NCBI RefSeq assembly: GCF_017813335.1
Contig: NZ_JAGIYY010000003.1
Span: 186,001 to 250,000, forward strand
From: Tianweitania sediminis
GTDB taxonomy: Bacteria > Pseudomonadota > Alphaproteobacteria > Rhizobiales > Rhizobiaceae
Length of the DNA: 64,000 bases
Reading direction: 5' to 3'
Of the stretch, positions 43,882 to 53,103 are shown piece by piece. The translations under genes were made by a program, and so were the position numbers. Below the pieces are notes generated by a model. That model was not told the DNA's origin and made no database searches. It saw only the letters and a program-made list of their open reading frames with translations. The stretch's first letter is position 1. Every line of letters begins with the position of its first letter.

Positions 43882-46185
43882 ATGAAAAGAATAGCCCTGC
43901 TCGCGGCGCTTTCCACCTCAGTCCTCAGCCTTTCGGCTGGGTTGTCCTATGCCGATTACACGCTCAACATCCTCCACATCAACGACTGGCACAGCCGGAT
44001 TGAAGGCAACAATAAATACGAGTCGACCTGCTCGCAGGAGGAAAAGGATAAAGGCGAATGCTTCGGCGGCGCAGCGCGCCTCGTAACGGCAATCCGCCAA
44101 CAACGGGAAAGCCTGAACGGGCAGAACGTGATCGTTCTGAACGCGGGCGACAATTACCAGGGCTCGCTGTTTTTCCAAACCTATCATGGTGACGTCGAGA
44201 ACGAGTTTTCCAACCTCATCGACTTCGATGCCATGGTCGTGGGGAACCACGAGTTCGACAATGGCGAGGATGGCGTGAAGCGCCTTCTCGACCAAGCGAC
44301 CTTCCCTGTGCTGGGCGCCAATGTCGACGTTGCCAATGGCGCACAGCTTCCCAAGGACAAGCTCCTGCCAAGCACCGTCGTGGAGATCGGCGGCGAAAAG
44401 ATCGGCGTGATTGGCGTCGTGACCACGGACACGGCCGACATCGCCACGCCCGGCCCCAACATCTCCTTTGCCGATGACGTGACCGCAATCGAAGCGGAAG
44501 TGAACTCCCTGACCGATCAGGGCGTGAACAAGATCATCGCGTTGACCCATGTGGGTTATGTCCGCGATCGCGACGTGCTGGCGAAGATCCCCGGCGTCGA
44601 CGTCGTGGTGGGCGGACATTCTCACACTGTGTTGTCCAATGACGGCAATGCAGAAGGCCCCTATCCGACAATGGTGGACGGGGCGGAAGGCCGCGATGTA
44701 CCGGTCGTCACTGCAGGCTCCTACTCGAAGTATCTCGGCAACTTGTCCGTGACCTTCGATGACCAGGGCAATGTCACGTCGGCCAGCGGCGATCCGATCC
44801 TTCTCGACAACAGCATCCCGGAAGATCCGCAGGTGCTGGAACGCGTCGCCGAACTCGGCGGCCCGATAGAGGAACTGAAGGCCAAGCAGGTCGGCGAACT
44901 GACGGCGCCAGCCGATGGCAGCCGGGAAAGCTGCCGGGCGCAGGAATGCGAGATGGGCAACCTCATCGCGGATGCCATTCTCGACCGCACAAAGGACCAA
45001 GGTGTCACCATCGCCATTCAAAACGGCGGCGGGATTCGATCGTCCATCGACGGTGGTCCGGTTACCATGGGCGAAGTGCTCACCGTGCTTCCGTTCCAGA
45101 ACACGGTGGCGACGTTCCAGCTTTCGGGCGAGGACCTCAAGGCTTCGCTGGAGGGCGCCGTATCGGCGATTGAAGAAGGCAAGGGCAAATTCCCGCAGGT
45201 CGCGGGCATCCGCTATACGCTGGACAAGAGCGTTGCGCCGAATGAAGGGCGCATCAAGTCAGTCGAAGTTTCAGAAAGCGGCAACTGGACGCCGCTTGAT
45301 CCGGCGAAAACCTACACGATCGTCACCAACAATTTCGTTCGCAATGGCGGTGACGACTACGACCTGTTCGAAACAAACGCCCAGAACGCCTATGATTATG
45401 GGCCGAGCCTCGAACAGGTCGTGGCGGAATATATCAGCGAAAACAGCCCTTACACGCCGAAGCTCGAGAACCGCATCATCATGGCCGATGCGGCACCAAC
45501 GTCGCAGCCTGCAGCGGCGGAAACCGTGCCGACGCAAAACAGCGAGCAAACGCCAGCCGAGCCCACTGCTTCCGAGCCTCCGTCGGCCGAGCCTACCAGC
45601 CAGCCAACCAACACCGAACCCACCCAGAACAGCGAGCAGACGCCAGTCGAACCCACCGCGTCGGAGCCCCCGTCGGCTGAGCCCACAAGCCAGCCGACCA
45701 CAACGACGCCGCCGGCCAGCACCACGCCGGCAACGAACGAGGCGGCTCCAGCGCCGGCAATGAACCCCGCACTGGATGCAAACGACATCGACGTGCCGGA
45801 ACCCGTTGCTCCGGCGCCAACCACGCCGCCAACCAACTTCGGCACCGAGGCGCCGGCTCCGTCGGGCACATCCGCCAATACCCAGCCGACCCAGAACAGC
45901 GAACAAACGCCGACGGAACCCACCGCATCGGAACCGCCTTCGGCTGAGCCCACCAACCAGGGCGCGAGCACGACCCCGACGCCCGAAGCATCAGCGGCAA
46001 CGATGAACGCGCCGGCTGCGTCGGAACAACGGCGCACAGTTCGCCGCGGCGACTCTCTCTGGCGGATTGCGGAAGAAGTCTATGGCGACGGTGCGAAGTG
46101 GCGCGTCATTGCCGATGCTAATCCGGCGGTTCGTTCAGGCCGCCTTGCCGTCGGCATGGAACTGGTGATCCCGGCCGCCAACTGA
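43882..46185 (+). CDS. 5'-nucleotidase / NAD pyrophosphatase-like protein with LysM domain
   Basis: A 767-residue exported enzyme. Signal peptide at residues 1-24. The metallophosphatase domain (about 27-270) has ILHINDWHSR, GDNYQGS, VGNHEFDNGEDG and VGGHSHTVL, the metal-binding blocks of UshA/NadN-type nucleotidases. The 5'-nucleotidase C-terminal domain follows (about 330-510; QNGGGIRSSIDGGPV and NFVRNGGDDYDLF). A 175-residue Pro/Thr/Ser/Glu linker then holds three 25-residue repeats (see separate entry). The last 51 residues form a LysM domain (717-767: VRRGDSLWRIAEEVYGDG) that probably binds peptidoglycan. It would hydrolyse nucleotides or NAD outside the cytoplasm. The start ATG at 43882 is preceded by GGAG. 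A terminator follows. Confidence 0.88.
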   Translation: MKRIALLAALSTSVLSLSAGLSYADYTLNILHINDWHSRIEGNNKYESTCSQEEKDKGECFGGAARLVTAIRQQRESLNGQNVIVLNAGDNYQGSLFFQTYHGDVENEFSNLIDFDAMVVGNHEFDNGEDGVKRLLDQATFPVLGANVDVANGAQLPKDKLLPSTVVEIGGEKIGVIGVVTTDTADIATPGPNISFADDVTAIEAEVNSLTDQGVNKIIALTHVGYVRDRDVLAKIPGVDVVVGGHSHTVLSNDGNAEGPYPTMVDGAEGRDVPVVTAGSYSKYLGNLSVTFDDQGNVTSASGDPILLDNSIPEDPQVLERVAELGGPIEELKAKQVGELTAPADGSRESCRAQECEMGNLIADAILDRTKDQGVTIAIQNGGGIRSSIDGGPVTMGEVLTVLPFQNTVATFQLSGEDLKASLEGAVSAIEEGKGKFPQVAGIRYTLDKSVAPNEGRIKSVEVSESGNWTPLDPAKTYTIVTNNFVRNGGDDYDLFETNAQNAYDYGPSLEQVVAEYISENSPYTPKLENRIIMADAAPTSQPAAAETVPTQNSEQTPAEPTASEPPSAEPTSQPTNTEPTQNSEQTPVEPTASEPPSAEPTSQPTTTTPPASTTPATNEAAPAPAMNPALDANDIDVPEPVAPAPTTPPTNFGTEAPAPSGTSANTQPTQNSEQTPTEPTASEPPSAEPTNQGASTTPTPEASAATMNAPAASEQRRTVRRGDSLWRIAEEVYGDGAKWRVIADANPAVRSGRLAVGMELVIPAAN
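45529..45960 (+). repeat. Three 25-residue repeats in the nucleotidase linker
   Basis: Three in-frame copies of a 75-base unit encode PTQNSEQTPxEPTASEPPSAEPTxQ at 45529-45603, 45619-45693 and 45886-45960. The first two are almost adjacent, and the third is about 190 bases further along. At the protein level they differ by one or two residues, with silent changes in the DNA. This points to duplication followed by divergence, probably a spacer that sets the distance of the LysM domain. Confidence 0.9.
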
Positions 46186-46201
46186 GCACACAGCTTTTGA
46201 C

Positions 46202-46236
46202 AAGGGCCTGCGGCATCCGTGCCGCGGGCCCTTTTT
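46202..46236 (+). terminator. Rho-independent terminator of the nucleotidase gene
   Basis: Stem AAGGGCCTGCGGCA/TGCCGCGGGCCCTT closes a TCCG loop and runs into a T5 tract. It begins 16 bases after the stop codon. Confidence 0.9.
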
Positions 46237-46261
46237 GCGTCAACCGCTTCCTTTTGCTCCA

Positions 46262-46289
46262 TTGAACGTGTCGGCCGGCATCGTATGTG
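46262..46289 (+). promoter_or_regulatory. Candidate promoter of hemH
   Basis: TTGAAC at 46262-46267 and TATGTG at 46284-46289 are 16 bases apart, right after the upstream terminator and about 30 bases before the hemH GTG start. The -10 is imperfect, so this is only a candidate. I saw no Irr or iron-control element. Confidence 0.35.
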
Positions 46290-46318
46290 TGCAGCTTGAA
46301 TCAGAAGGAGCATCAGGC

Positions 46319-47383
46319 GTGATTTCGAGCGCAACCGGGCTGAACAGGCCGGCAGCCAAGGCAACGGGCCCCCTGCCCGCCAACCATCCCGCACTCGCGC
46401 CTGACCGGATCGGCGTCCTTCTCGTCAATTTGGGAACACCCGATGGCACCGACGCCAAGTCGATGTGGCGCTATCTGCGGGAATTCTTGTCCGACCCACG
46501 CGTGATCGAGCTCAACAAGGCGGTCTGGTACCCGATCCTTTATGGAGCGGTGCTGACCACGCGTCCGAAGAAGTCGGGCGAAAACTACGCGCGCATCTGG
46601 AACCGCGACAAGGACGAGTCGCCGCTTCGGACCTTCACCCGCAGCCAGGCAGAAAAGCTCAGCGAGCGCTTCGCTGGGGAGCCGGTGGTGGTTGAATGGG
46701 GCATGCGCTACGGCAGTCCATCAATCGCGGATGCCGTGGAGCGGTTGCGCACGGCTGGCTGCCGCCGCATCATGATGGCACCGCTTTATCCGCAATATTC
46801 CGCAACAACGACGGGAACCGCAGGGGACCAGCTGTTCCGGGCGCTGATGAAGATCCGCGACGTGCCGGCAATCCGCACCCTGCCGGCCTACCACGACGAG
46901 CCCGTTTATATCGACGCGTTGGCCAGCTCCATCGAAACGCATCTCGCCACGCTCGACTTCGAACCCGAGGTGGTGCTGGCGTCCTACCACGGCATCCCCC
47001 GAGTCTATTTCGAGCGCGGCGACCCCTACCACTGCCACTGCAAGAAAACGTCGCGTCTCCTCCGGGAGCGGCTCGGCTGGGACAAGAAAAAGCTCATCAC
47101 CACCTTTCAGTCGCGCTTTGGCGCGCAGGAGTGGCTGCAGCCCTACACGGACAAGACCGTGGAACGGCTCGCCAAGGAAGGTGTGAAGTCCATCGCGGTG
47201 ATCAACCCCGGTTTTTCGTCTGATTGCATCGAAACGCTGGACGAGATCGGCCGCGAAGTCTGCGAGGAGTTCCTGCACGCCGGGGGCGTCAACTTCAGCC
47301 ACATTCCATGCCTCAACGACAGCGAAGACGGCATGCGGGTGATCGAACAGGTGGTCCGGCGCGAGCTGGAAGGCTGGCTTTAG
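46319..47383 (+). CDS. hemH: Ferrochelatase
   Basis: A 354-residue enzyme inserting ferrous iron into protoporphyrin IX, the last step of haem synthesis. Active-site sequences are VNLGTPD, the PLYPQYSATTTGT block, SYHGIPR with the catalytic histidine and the CHCKKTSRLL region (the cysteine-rich segment may ligate an iron-sulfur cluster as in some bacterial enzymes, but this is uncertain). The C-terminus EFLHAGGVNFSHIPCLNDSEDG is typical. The start is the GTG at 46319, eight bases after AGAAGGAG; an ATG at 46235 precedes it in frame but has no support, and its product would be 28 residues longer. Associates with the inner membrane in relatives. Confidence 0.93.
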   Translation: MISSATGLNRPAAKATGPLPANHPALAPDRIGVLLVNLGTPDGTDAKSMWRYLREFLSDPRVIELNKAVWYPILYGAVLTTRPKKSGENYARIWNRDKDESPLRTFTRSQAEKLSERFAGEPVVVEWGMRYGSPSIADAVERLRTAGCRRIMMAPLYPQYSATTTGTAGDQLFRALMKIRDVPAIRTLPAYHDEPVYIDALASSIETHLATLDFEPEVVLASYHGIPRVYFERGDPYHCHCKKTSRLLRERLGWDKKKLITTFQSRFGAQEWLQPYTDKTVERLAKEGVKSIAVINPGFSSDCIETLDEIGREVCEEFLHAGGVNFSHIPCLNDSEDGMRVIEQVVRRELEGWL

Positions 47384-47468
47384 CCAAACCGAGCGAAGGA
47401 TGGCGCCTCGCGTTGGCTTAAGCGCGGCTTTGGACTAGATCTCTGCGGGTAAGCGCTTGGAGGGTTCC

Positions 47469-48422
47469 ATGTTTGGCGGCTTCGATATCGTCATCATCGT
47501 GTTGGCGGTTCTTGTGGTGTTGCTCATCTTCGCGGGCATCAAGACAGTGCCGCAAGGACACAACTACACGGTGGAACGCTTCGGCCGCTACACCCGGACA
47601 CTGACGCCCGGCCTCAACATCATCGTGCCTTTCGTGGACCGCATCGGTGCACGTCTGAACATGATGGAACAGGTGCTCGATGTTCCGACTCAGGAGGTGA
47701 TCACCCGCGACAATGCGATCGTCGCGGTGGATGGCGTGGCCTTCTATCAGGTGCTCAATGCGCCGCAGGCCGCCTACCAGGTTTCCGGTCTCGAAAACGC
47801 GATCCTGAACCTTACCATGACCAACATACGCACGGTCATGGGCTCGATGGATCTCGATGAACTTTTGTCCAACCGTGATGCCATCAACGAGCGACTGTTG
47901 CGGGTGGTCGACCAGGCCGCCCATCCGTGGGGGATCAAGATCACGCGTGTCGAGATCAAGGACATCAACCCACCGGCTAATCTGGTGGAATCGATGGCGC
48001 GGCAGATGATGGCCGAGCGCAACAAACGCGCGCAAATCCTTGAAGCTGAAGGGCTGAAGCAGGCGCAGGTGCTGGAAGCGGAAGGCCGTCGCGAAGCCGC
48101 CTTCCGCGATGCTGAGGCGCGCGAGCGCCTTGCGGAAGCAGAAGCGCGCGCCACGCAGGTCGTTTCCGAAGCGATCGCCAAGGGGGACGTCCAGGCCATC
48201 AACTACTTCGTGGCGCAACGCTACACCGAAGCGATGACGAAGATCGGCTCATCGCCGAACTCCAAGATCGTCTTGATGCCCTTCGAAGCGTCCTCGCTGA
48301 TCGGGTCGCTGGGCGGCATCGGCTCCATTGCGAAGGACCTGTTCGGCGATCAGCCGGCAACCAGCGCGGTGCGCGGGCCTTCGCGCACGCCTACTGTTGT
48401 TGTTCCACCCGAACGAAGCTGA
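47469..48422 (+). CDS. SPFH (stomatin/prohibitin) family protein, QmcA-like
   Basis: A 317-residue inner-membrane protein. One N-terminal hydrophobic segment (residues 1-25) anchors it. The SPFH domain spans about 30-200 ([41 protein letters not shown]). A coiled coil rich in Glu and Ala follows ([22 protein letters not shown]), then [12 protein letters not shown] and a variable tail. Such proteins form large ring or cage-like assemblies and often associate with FtsH or NfeD. The start is the ATG at 47469 with GGAGG just upstream. NfeD follows 5 bases after its stop codon, so they form an operon. Confidence 0.92.
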   Translation: MFGGFDIVIIVLAVLVVLLIFAGIKTVPQGHNYTVERFGRYTRTLTPGLNIIVPFVDRIGARLNMMEQVLDVPTQEVITRDNAIVAVDGVAFYQVLNAPQAAYQVSGLENAILNLTMTNIRTVMGSMDLDELLSNRDAINERLLRVVDQAAHPWGIKITRVEIKDINPPANLVESMARQMMAERNKRAQILEAEGLKQAQVLEAEGRREAAFRDAEARERLAEAEARATQVVSEAIAKGDVQAINYFVAQRYTEAMTKIGSSPNSKIVLMPFEASSLIGSLGGIGSIAKDLFGDQPATSAVRGPSRTPTVVVPPERS

Positions 48423-48427
48423 CGGCG

Positions 48428-48895
48428 ATGATCACCACGACTTTGGGCGAACTCGGACCCTGGAACTGGATCCTGCTCGGCATGGTCCTTCTCGCGGCGG
48501 AGATCGTTCTGCCGGGCGTGTTCCTGTTGTGGATCGGCATTGCCGCCCTGCTTGTCGGCGCCCTTTCCCTGCAGATCTGGGAAATGGCCGCCTGGACGTG
48601 GCAGTTGCAAACGATCCTTTTCCTGGTGCTTGCGCTGGCGTCAGCCTATCTCGGCTCGCGTTGGGTTCGTGTGCATGACACGGCCAGCGACGAACCGCTC
48701 CTGAACCAGCCGGCCACCCAGCTGATCGGGCGAACGGCCGTGCTCGGCGAGCCTATCCGCGAGAACCGGGGACGCATCCGACTGGGCGACACGATCTGGC
48801 TGGTTCAAGGGGCCGATGCAGATGCCGGCACGCGCGTGAAAGTGGTCGGGACGCGCGGTTCAGAGCTGCTCGTGGAGCCGACCGAGCGAGCCTGA
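48428..48895 (+). CDS. NfeD family membrane protein
   Basis: A 155-residue partner of the SPFH protein. Residues 1-85 hold about three hydrophobic segments (LLGMVLLAAEIVLPGVFLL and LQTILFLVLALASAYLG). The C-terminal OB-fold (about 95-150: LIGRTAVLGEPIRENRGRIRLGDTIWLVQG) is the soluble NfeD domain. Members of this short type lack the protease domain. They are thought to work with the SPFH ring in membrane quality control, but details in bacteria are not settled. Start at ATG 48428, five bases after the previous stop. It converges on the sugar-phosphate isomerase gene (three bases between stops). Confidence 0.9.
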   Translation: MITTTLGELGPWNWILLGMVLLAAEIVLPGVFLLWIGIAALLVGALSLQIWEMAAWTWQLQTILFLVLALASAYLGSRWVRVHDTASDEPLLNQPATQLIGRTAVLGEPIRENRGRIRLGDTIWLVQGADADAGTRVKVVGTRGSELLVEPTERA

Positions 48896-48898
48896 ACC

Positions 48899-49894
48899 TC
48901 AGGCGACGCCGACGCGCAGCAGGTCGTGGAAGTGAACGATGCCAACTGGGCGCTCGTTTTCCACCACCACCAGAGCGCTGATCTTCAGCTCTTCCAGAAC
49001 GCCGATCGCCGCGCCCGCGAGCGTGTCAGGCGACACGCTTTTCGGGTTCGGCGTCATGATCTCATCCACCGTGAGCGCCGCAAGGTCGCGGTCGATGTGG
49101 CGTGCCAGATCGCCATCGGTGATAATCCCGGCAAGCCGTCCATCACCTTCCAGCACGCAAACGCAGCCGAAGCGCTTTTGCGACAGCGTCAGCATGGCTT
49201 CCCGCAGAGGTGTGCCGCGCTGGGCGACTGGGATCATCGCGCCGCCATGCATGAGGTCGCGCACGTGGGTAAGGTTTGCGCCAAGCTTGCCGCCTGGATG
49301 GAATGTGCGGAAATGATCGGCGGTGAATCCCCTCGCCTCCAAAAGCGCGACCGCCAGCGCATCCCCCAACACAAGCTGCATGACTGTTGAGGTGGTTGGG
49401 GCAAGCCCGTGGGGACACGCTTCCTGGACACGCGGCAGGGCAAGCACCACGCTCGCTTCCCGCGCAAGCGCGGACTGCACCCCCGCCGTCATCGCGATCA
49501 GGGGAATGTCAAAGCGCCGCGCGTAGTTGACGATGCCCTTCAGTTCCGCGCTTTCCCCCGACCAGGACATGGCGAGGATCACATCGTCGGTGGCGATCAT
49601 ACCGAGATCGCCGTGGTTGGCTTCCACGGGGTGAACGAAAAAGGCCGGCGTGCCTGTGGACGCAAAGGTGGCGGCGAGCTTTGCTCCGATGTGACCGCTT
49701 TTGCCCACACCTGTCAGGATCAACCGACCCGACACGCTGCGGATCAGGTCCACGGCTCGGCTGAAGGGCTCGGCAAGGCCGTTTTGCAGGCTCTGCTGAA
49801 GTGCGGCCAAGCCAGCCTGTTCGCAGTCAACGGTGCGCAGGGCGGACTGGGTGGCTTCGCCAACAGGCGGACGCATGGTTGCAAGATTGCTCAT
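48899..49894 (-). CDS. kdsD: Arabinose-5-phosphate isomerase (KdsD/KpsF family)
   Basis: A 331-residue protein that interconverts ribulose 5-phosphate and arabinose 5-phosphate, feeding KDO synthesis for lipopolysaccharide. The N-terminal SIS domain has LILTGVGKSGHIGAKLAATFASTGTPAFFVH, MSWSGESAEL, and PTTSTVMQLVLGDALAVALL. Two CBS domains form the C-terminal third (MIPVAQRGTPLREAMLTL and MTPNPKSVSPDTLAGAAIGVLEE). The start is the ATG at 49894; an ATG at 49876 is also possible and neither has a strong ribosome binding site. Divergent from the beta-barrel gene. Confidence 0.93.
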   Translation of the reverse strand: MSNLATMRPPVGEATQSALRTVDCEQAGLAALQQSLQNGLAEPFSRAVDLIRSVSGRLILTGVGKSGHIGAKLAATFASTGTPAFFVHPVEANHGDLGMIATDDVILAMSWSGESAELKGIVNYARRFDIPLIAMTAGVQSALAREASVVLALPRVQEACPHGLAPTTSTVMQLVLGDALAVALLEARGFTADHFRTFHPGGKLGANLTHVRDLMHGGAMIPVAQRGTPLREAMLTLSQKRFGCVCVLEGDGRLAGIITDGDLARHIDRDLAALTVDEIMTPNPKSVSPDTLAGAAIGVLEELKISALVVVENERPVGIVHFHDLLRVGVA

Positions 49895-50025
49895 CGGGGC
49901 GCGATTAGCGCTTTCGCAGCAGCTTGTCCAATAAACCGCTGCTTCGCATCGAAAGGAAAGTTTAACCAAACTCGTTTACGAACCGGTAATCCTCGCAATG
50001 GGCGCGGGCAATCGTCGAAAAAAAC

Positions 50026-51732
50026 ATGGCGCATCGCCGAGACAACCATCTTCAACGAAACAGCGGGTTGCGCGTGTTTCGCTTGGCCTCCGGCACCGCA
50101 GCCGCGCTGCTTTTGATGGCGCAGCCTTCGCTTGCGCAAACAAGCGGCCTCCGGACCGCGGCGGACAACGAGGAGGCGCCGAGTGGATCAGCCTTGCAGG
50201 CGCTCGCAGCAGCCCCGGTCTACGAGCCGGTCAGCGAAGGCGCCCTGCCACGCGAGCCGCGTGCCTCTTTCGACATCATCTCCGACTCCCCCTCTCTCTT
50301 CGACCCCGAGCAAGCCGATCCTTTTTCCGACCGTCTCCCGCGGCCGGCAACACCCACGAACCAGCGGCAAAGGGCGGCGGAAGCGCCTACGGCTGCGGAC
50401 CCTGCCCAGCCGTCCGGCCGGCGCCAGCTGCGCGCAGGGGGAAGCGTGGCCGACGCTCGCGCGTCCAGTGATGACGTCACCGGAACGATCGACAGCCTGC
50501 CCGCGCAAGCACAAGCGCGCTTGGATGCCGATGCGCTTCTGGAAGACACCAACCAGCGCACGCCGGCAATCGAGGCGCGGAGACGCACCTTTGAAGAAAC
50601 GCCGTTCGCCCCAGTCGGCCTGCGCGCAGGCAAGTTCCTCCTGTTTCCGACCCTGGAACAGGGCCTCGTTTACACCTCGAACGCCAGCTCGAGCGCCGAT
50701 GGCAAGCCCGCTCTCCTTTCGGAAAGCACATTGCGGCTGAGCGGCACCTCCGATTGGTCACGCCATTCGGCCGCACTCAGCGGCTACGCGACCTACCGCA
50801 AGTCGCTCGATGGGGAAGAAACGGAAGACTACTACGGCGGGCTTGATGCCGCCTTGCGCCTTGATCTGGCGAACGACTACGCGCTGGACCTGCGCGGCAA
50901 CTACCTGATCACGCCGGAATCGGCGACATCGCCGGTTGTGATCGAGGGGACGCTGGACGAGCCGATCCGCCAAACAATGGAAGCGAGTGCCGGCCTTAGC
51001 CGATCCTTCGGGCAGCTTCGGCTCAGCGGCACCGGTCGCGTGGAGCGCGAAATCTATGGCGACGCCGATCTTTCCACCGGCGGCACGCTTTCGCAGAAGG
51101 ATCGGAACTCCACCCTCGCCGCTTTCGTGCTTCGCACCGGTTGGGAACTGTCGCCGGTCCTCATTCCCTTCGTTGAAGGCGAAATCGGCAAACGCTTCTA
51201 CGACAATGAAGCAGACGCGGCCGGCTACCAGCGCACCTCGCTGCGGACCGGCCTGCGCGCGGGGCTTGAATTCGACTTCACGGAAAAGCTTCAAGGCGAG
51301 TTTGCTGCCGGCTGGCTCGGCGAGGAGTTCGACGATGATCGCCTCCAGCGTCTGTCCGGCGCCACGTTCTCTGCCGACCTGACCTGGTCGCCGCTGCGCG
51401 GCACCACGGTTGCAATCAATGCCGACACCACCGTGGAAGGCTCCACCACGCCAGGCGACTCCGGCTCGATCTTCTACTCGGCCGGCCTGACCGCGACCCG
51501 TGAATTGCGTGCCAACTTGACCGGCACTGCATCGCTGGGCCTCGGCTGGCGCGATTACAAGAACATCGATGGCCGCGACCTGATCTGGAACGGTGAAACC
51601 ACGCTGACCTACTGGTTCAACCGTTACGCGGGCATCACGGCACGCGGGCGCTATGAACAGGTCAGCAGCAATCTGCCTTTCCGCGATACGGACACCGCAA
51701 GCATTTACCTCGGCCTCAAGCTCCAGCGCTGA
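50026..51732 (+). CDS. Outer membrane beta-barrel protein (BBP2-like)
   Basis: A 568-residue exported protein. A signal peptide with an extended, basic N-region ends near LMAQPSLAQT (about residue 38). A 150-residue low-complexity region, rich in Ala/Pro/Asp/Arg, follows. The C-terminal part from about residue 205 has alternating hydrophobic beta strands (GKFLLFPTLEQGLVYTSNASSS to the end) like putative beta-barrel porin 2 proteins, and the last residue pattern SIYLGLKLQR suits an outer-membrane barrel although the canonical terminal Phe is absent. In Rhizobiales such proteins often accompany polysaccharide export genes, but none are seen. Starts at ATG 50026; the substrate is unknown. Confidence 0.75.
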   Translation: MAHRRDNHLQRNSGLRVFRLASGTAAALLLMAQPSLAQTSGLRTAADNEEAPSGSALQALAAAPVYEPVSEGALPREPRASFDIISDSPSLFDPEQADPFSDRLPRPATPTNQRQRAAEAPTAADPAQPSGRRQLRAGGSVADARASSDDVTGTIDSLPAQAQARLDADALLEDTNQRTPAIEARRRTFEETPFAPVGLRAGKFLLFPTLEQGLVYTSNASSSADGKPALLSESTLRLSGTSDWSRHSAALSGYATYRKSLDGEETEDYYGGLDAALRLDLANDYALDLRGNYLITPESATSPVVIEGTLDEPIRQTMEASAGLSRSFGQLRLSGTGRVEREIYGDADLSTGGTLSQKDRNSTLAAFVLRTGWELSPVLIPFVEGEIGKRFYDNEADAAGYQRTSLRTGLRAGLEFDFTEKLQGEFAAGWLGEEFDDDRLQRLSGATFSADLTWSPLRGTTVAINADTTVEGSTTPGDSGSIFYSAGLTATRELRANLTGTASLGLGWRDYKNIDGRDLIWNGETTLTYWFNRYAGITARGRYEQVSSNLPFRDTDTASIYLGLKLQR

Positions 51733-51853
51733 TCACGTTCCTGTCAGGTTCCCCAAAACCGCCGCGATCGCCTGCTGCAAGGCACTATGGTAAACCATCT
51801 GATAACCCGGTTGAGCCAAGGTGTGACTTCGTTCTGACTTGAAGGAAAAGACG

Positions 51854-53080
51854 ATGCCTGTTCGCCGCACCGCCCGCACCCTCATAAGCCTTGCACTGGC
51901 GGCCGCTTTGGCCGCGCCCGCTGGTTTGATCGCCACTCCGGCGCAGGCTGATGCCGGTTTTCAACGCTGGGTTCAAAGCTTCAAGGCGACCGCGGTGAAA
52001 AGTGGCATTTCCGGCAGGACCTTCGATCGCGCCTTTCGTAGCGTAAACGCCATCGATCCGGAGGTTCTGGAAAAAGCCGCCTACCAACCGGAATTTACCG
52101 CGCCTGTTTGGGATTACTTCGATAACCGCATCAATGACAACTCCATCATGGTCGGCCGCCAGATGGCGCGACAATGGAAGCCGTGGCTCGATCGCATCGA
52201 GAAGGCGTATGGCGTCGACCGCAACATTCTGCTTGCCATCTGGTCCATGGAATCGAACTACGGTGAGATTCTGAAGAACGACAAGGTGATGCGCAGCGTG
52301 GTGCGCTCGCTGGCAACGCTCGCCTATGCCGACAAACGCCGTTCGAAGTTCGGCAGCCAGCAGCTGCTCGCTGCCTTGAAGATCCTGGAAAGCGGCGACA
52401 TCGACGAGAGCCACCTCAGCGGCTCCTGGGCCGGCGCCATGGGTCACACCCAGTTCATTCCGACAAGCTACCTCGCTTATGCCGTCGATGCCGATGGCAA
52501 TGGCAAGCGAGACATCTGGAACTCGGTTCCTGATGCGCTTGCCACGGCTGCGAACCTCCTGCGCAAGAACGGCTGGCAGTCCGGCCAGACCTGGGGCTAC
52601 GAGGTCACGTTGCCGGCCGGCCGGAAGTTCCCAGGCGGCTCGCTATCCCTCGCAAAATGGGAGTCGCTCGGCGTGACGCGCGCATCCGGCAAGTCCTTCC
52701 CGCGCGGCAACCAGAATGCCGAACTGAAGGTGCTGGACGGCCGCGCGGGTCCAGCGTTTCTGATGACCAAGAATTTCTTCGTCATCAAGCGGTACAACAA
52801 CGCCGACAAATACGCCTTGGCCGTTGGCCTCCTTGCTGACCAGATTGCCGGCTACGGCCCGCTTGTTCAGGATTGGAACCGGCCGTTCACGCGCCTCACT
52901 TTCGAGGAAACGCAGGAACTGCAGCAGCGCCTGACCATGAACGGCTATTACGACGGCAAGATCGACGGCAAGATCGGCAGCGGCTCGCGCGAAGCGATCA
53001 AGGCGTTCCAGGCCAAGCGCGGCCTGAACGCGGATGGTCATCCGAGCAAAGAAGTCCTGACCACCCTGCGGTCGAACTAG
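51854..53080 (+). CDS. MltB-type lytic murein transglycosylase with peptidoglycan-binding domain
   Basis: A 408-residue exported enzyme that cleaves peptidoglycan glycan strands. Signal peptide about residues 1-33 (ending TPAQADA). The SLT_2 catalytic domain (about 34-330) has LAIWSMESNYGEI with the catalytic glutamate and AGAMGHTQFIPTSYLAYAVD. A PG_binding_1 domain at the C-terminus reads QQRLTMNGYYDGKIDGKIGSGSREAIKAFQAKRGL, then ADGHPS. The start is the ATG at 51854 with GAAGGAAAAG upstream. No lipobox, so it is probably periplasmic. The SGNH hydrolase gene begins 23 bases downstream; operon with it is likely. Confidence 0.93.
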   Translation: MPVRRTARTLISLALAAALAAPAGLIATPAQADAGFQRWVQSFKATAVKSGISGRTFDRAFRSVNAIDPEVLEKAAYQPEFTAPVWDYFDNRINDNSIMVGRQMARQWKPWLDRIEKAYGVDRNILLAIWSMESNYGEILKNDKVMRSVVRSLATLAYADKRRSKFGSQQLLAALKILESGDIDESHLSGSWAGAMGHTQFIPTSYLAYAVDADGNGKRDIWNSVPDALATAANLLRKNGWQSGQTWGYEVTLPAGRKFPGGSLSLAKWESLGVTRASGKSFPRGNQNAELKVLDGRAGPAFLMTKNFFVIKRYNNADKYALAVGLLADQIAGYGPLVQDWNRPFTRLTFEETQELQQRLTMNGYYDGKIDGKIGSGSREAIKAFQAKRGLNADGHPSKEVLTTLRSN

Positions 53081-53103
53081 GAAGCAAAAGAGGAAACGAC
53101 GAC

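Noticed and set aside
43918-45021. 367-residue frame opposite the nucleotidase
   Set aside because: Shadow of the conserved metallophosphatase domain.
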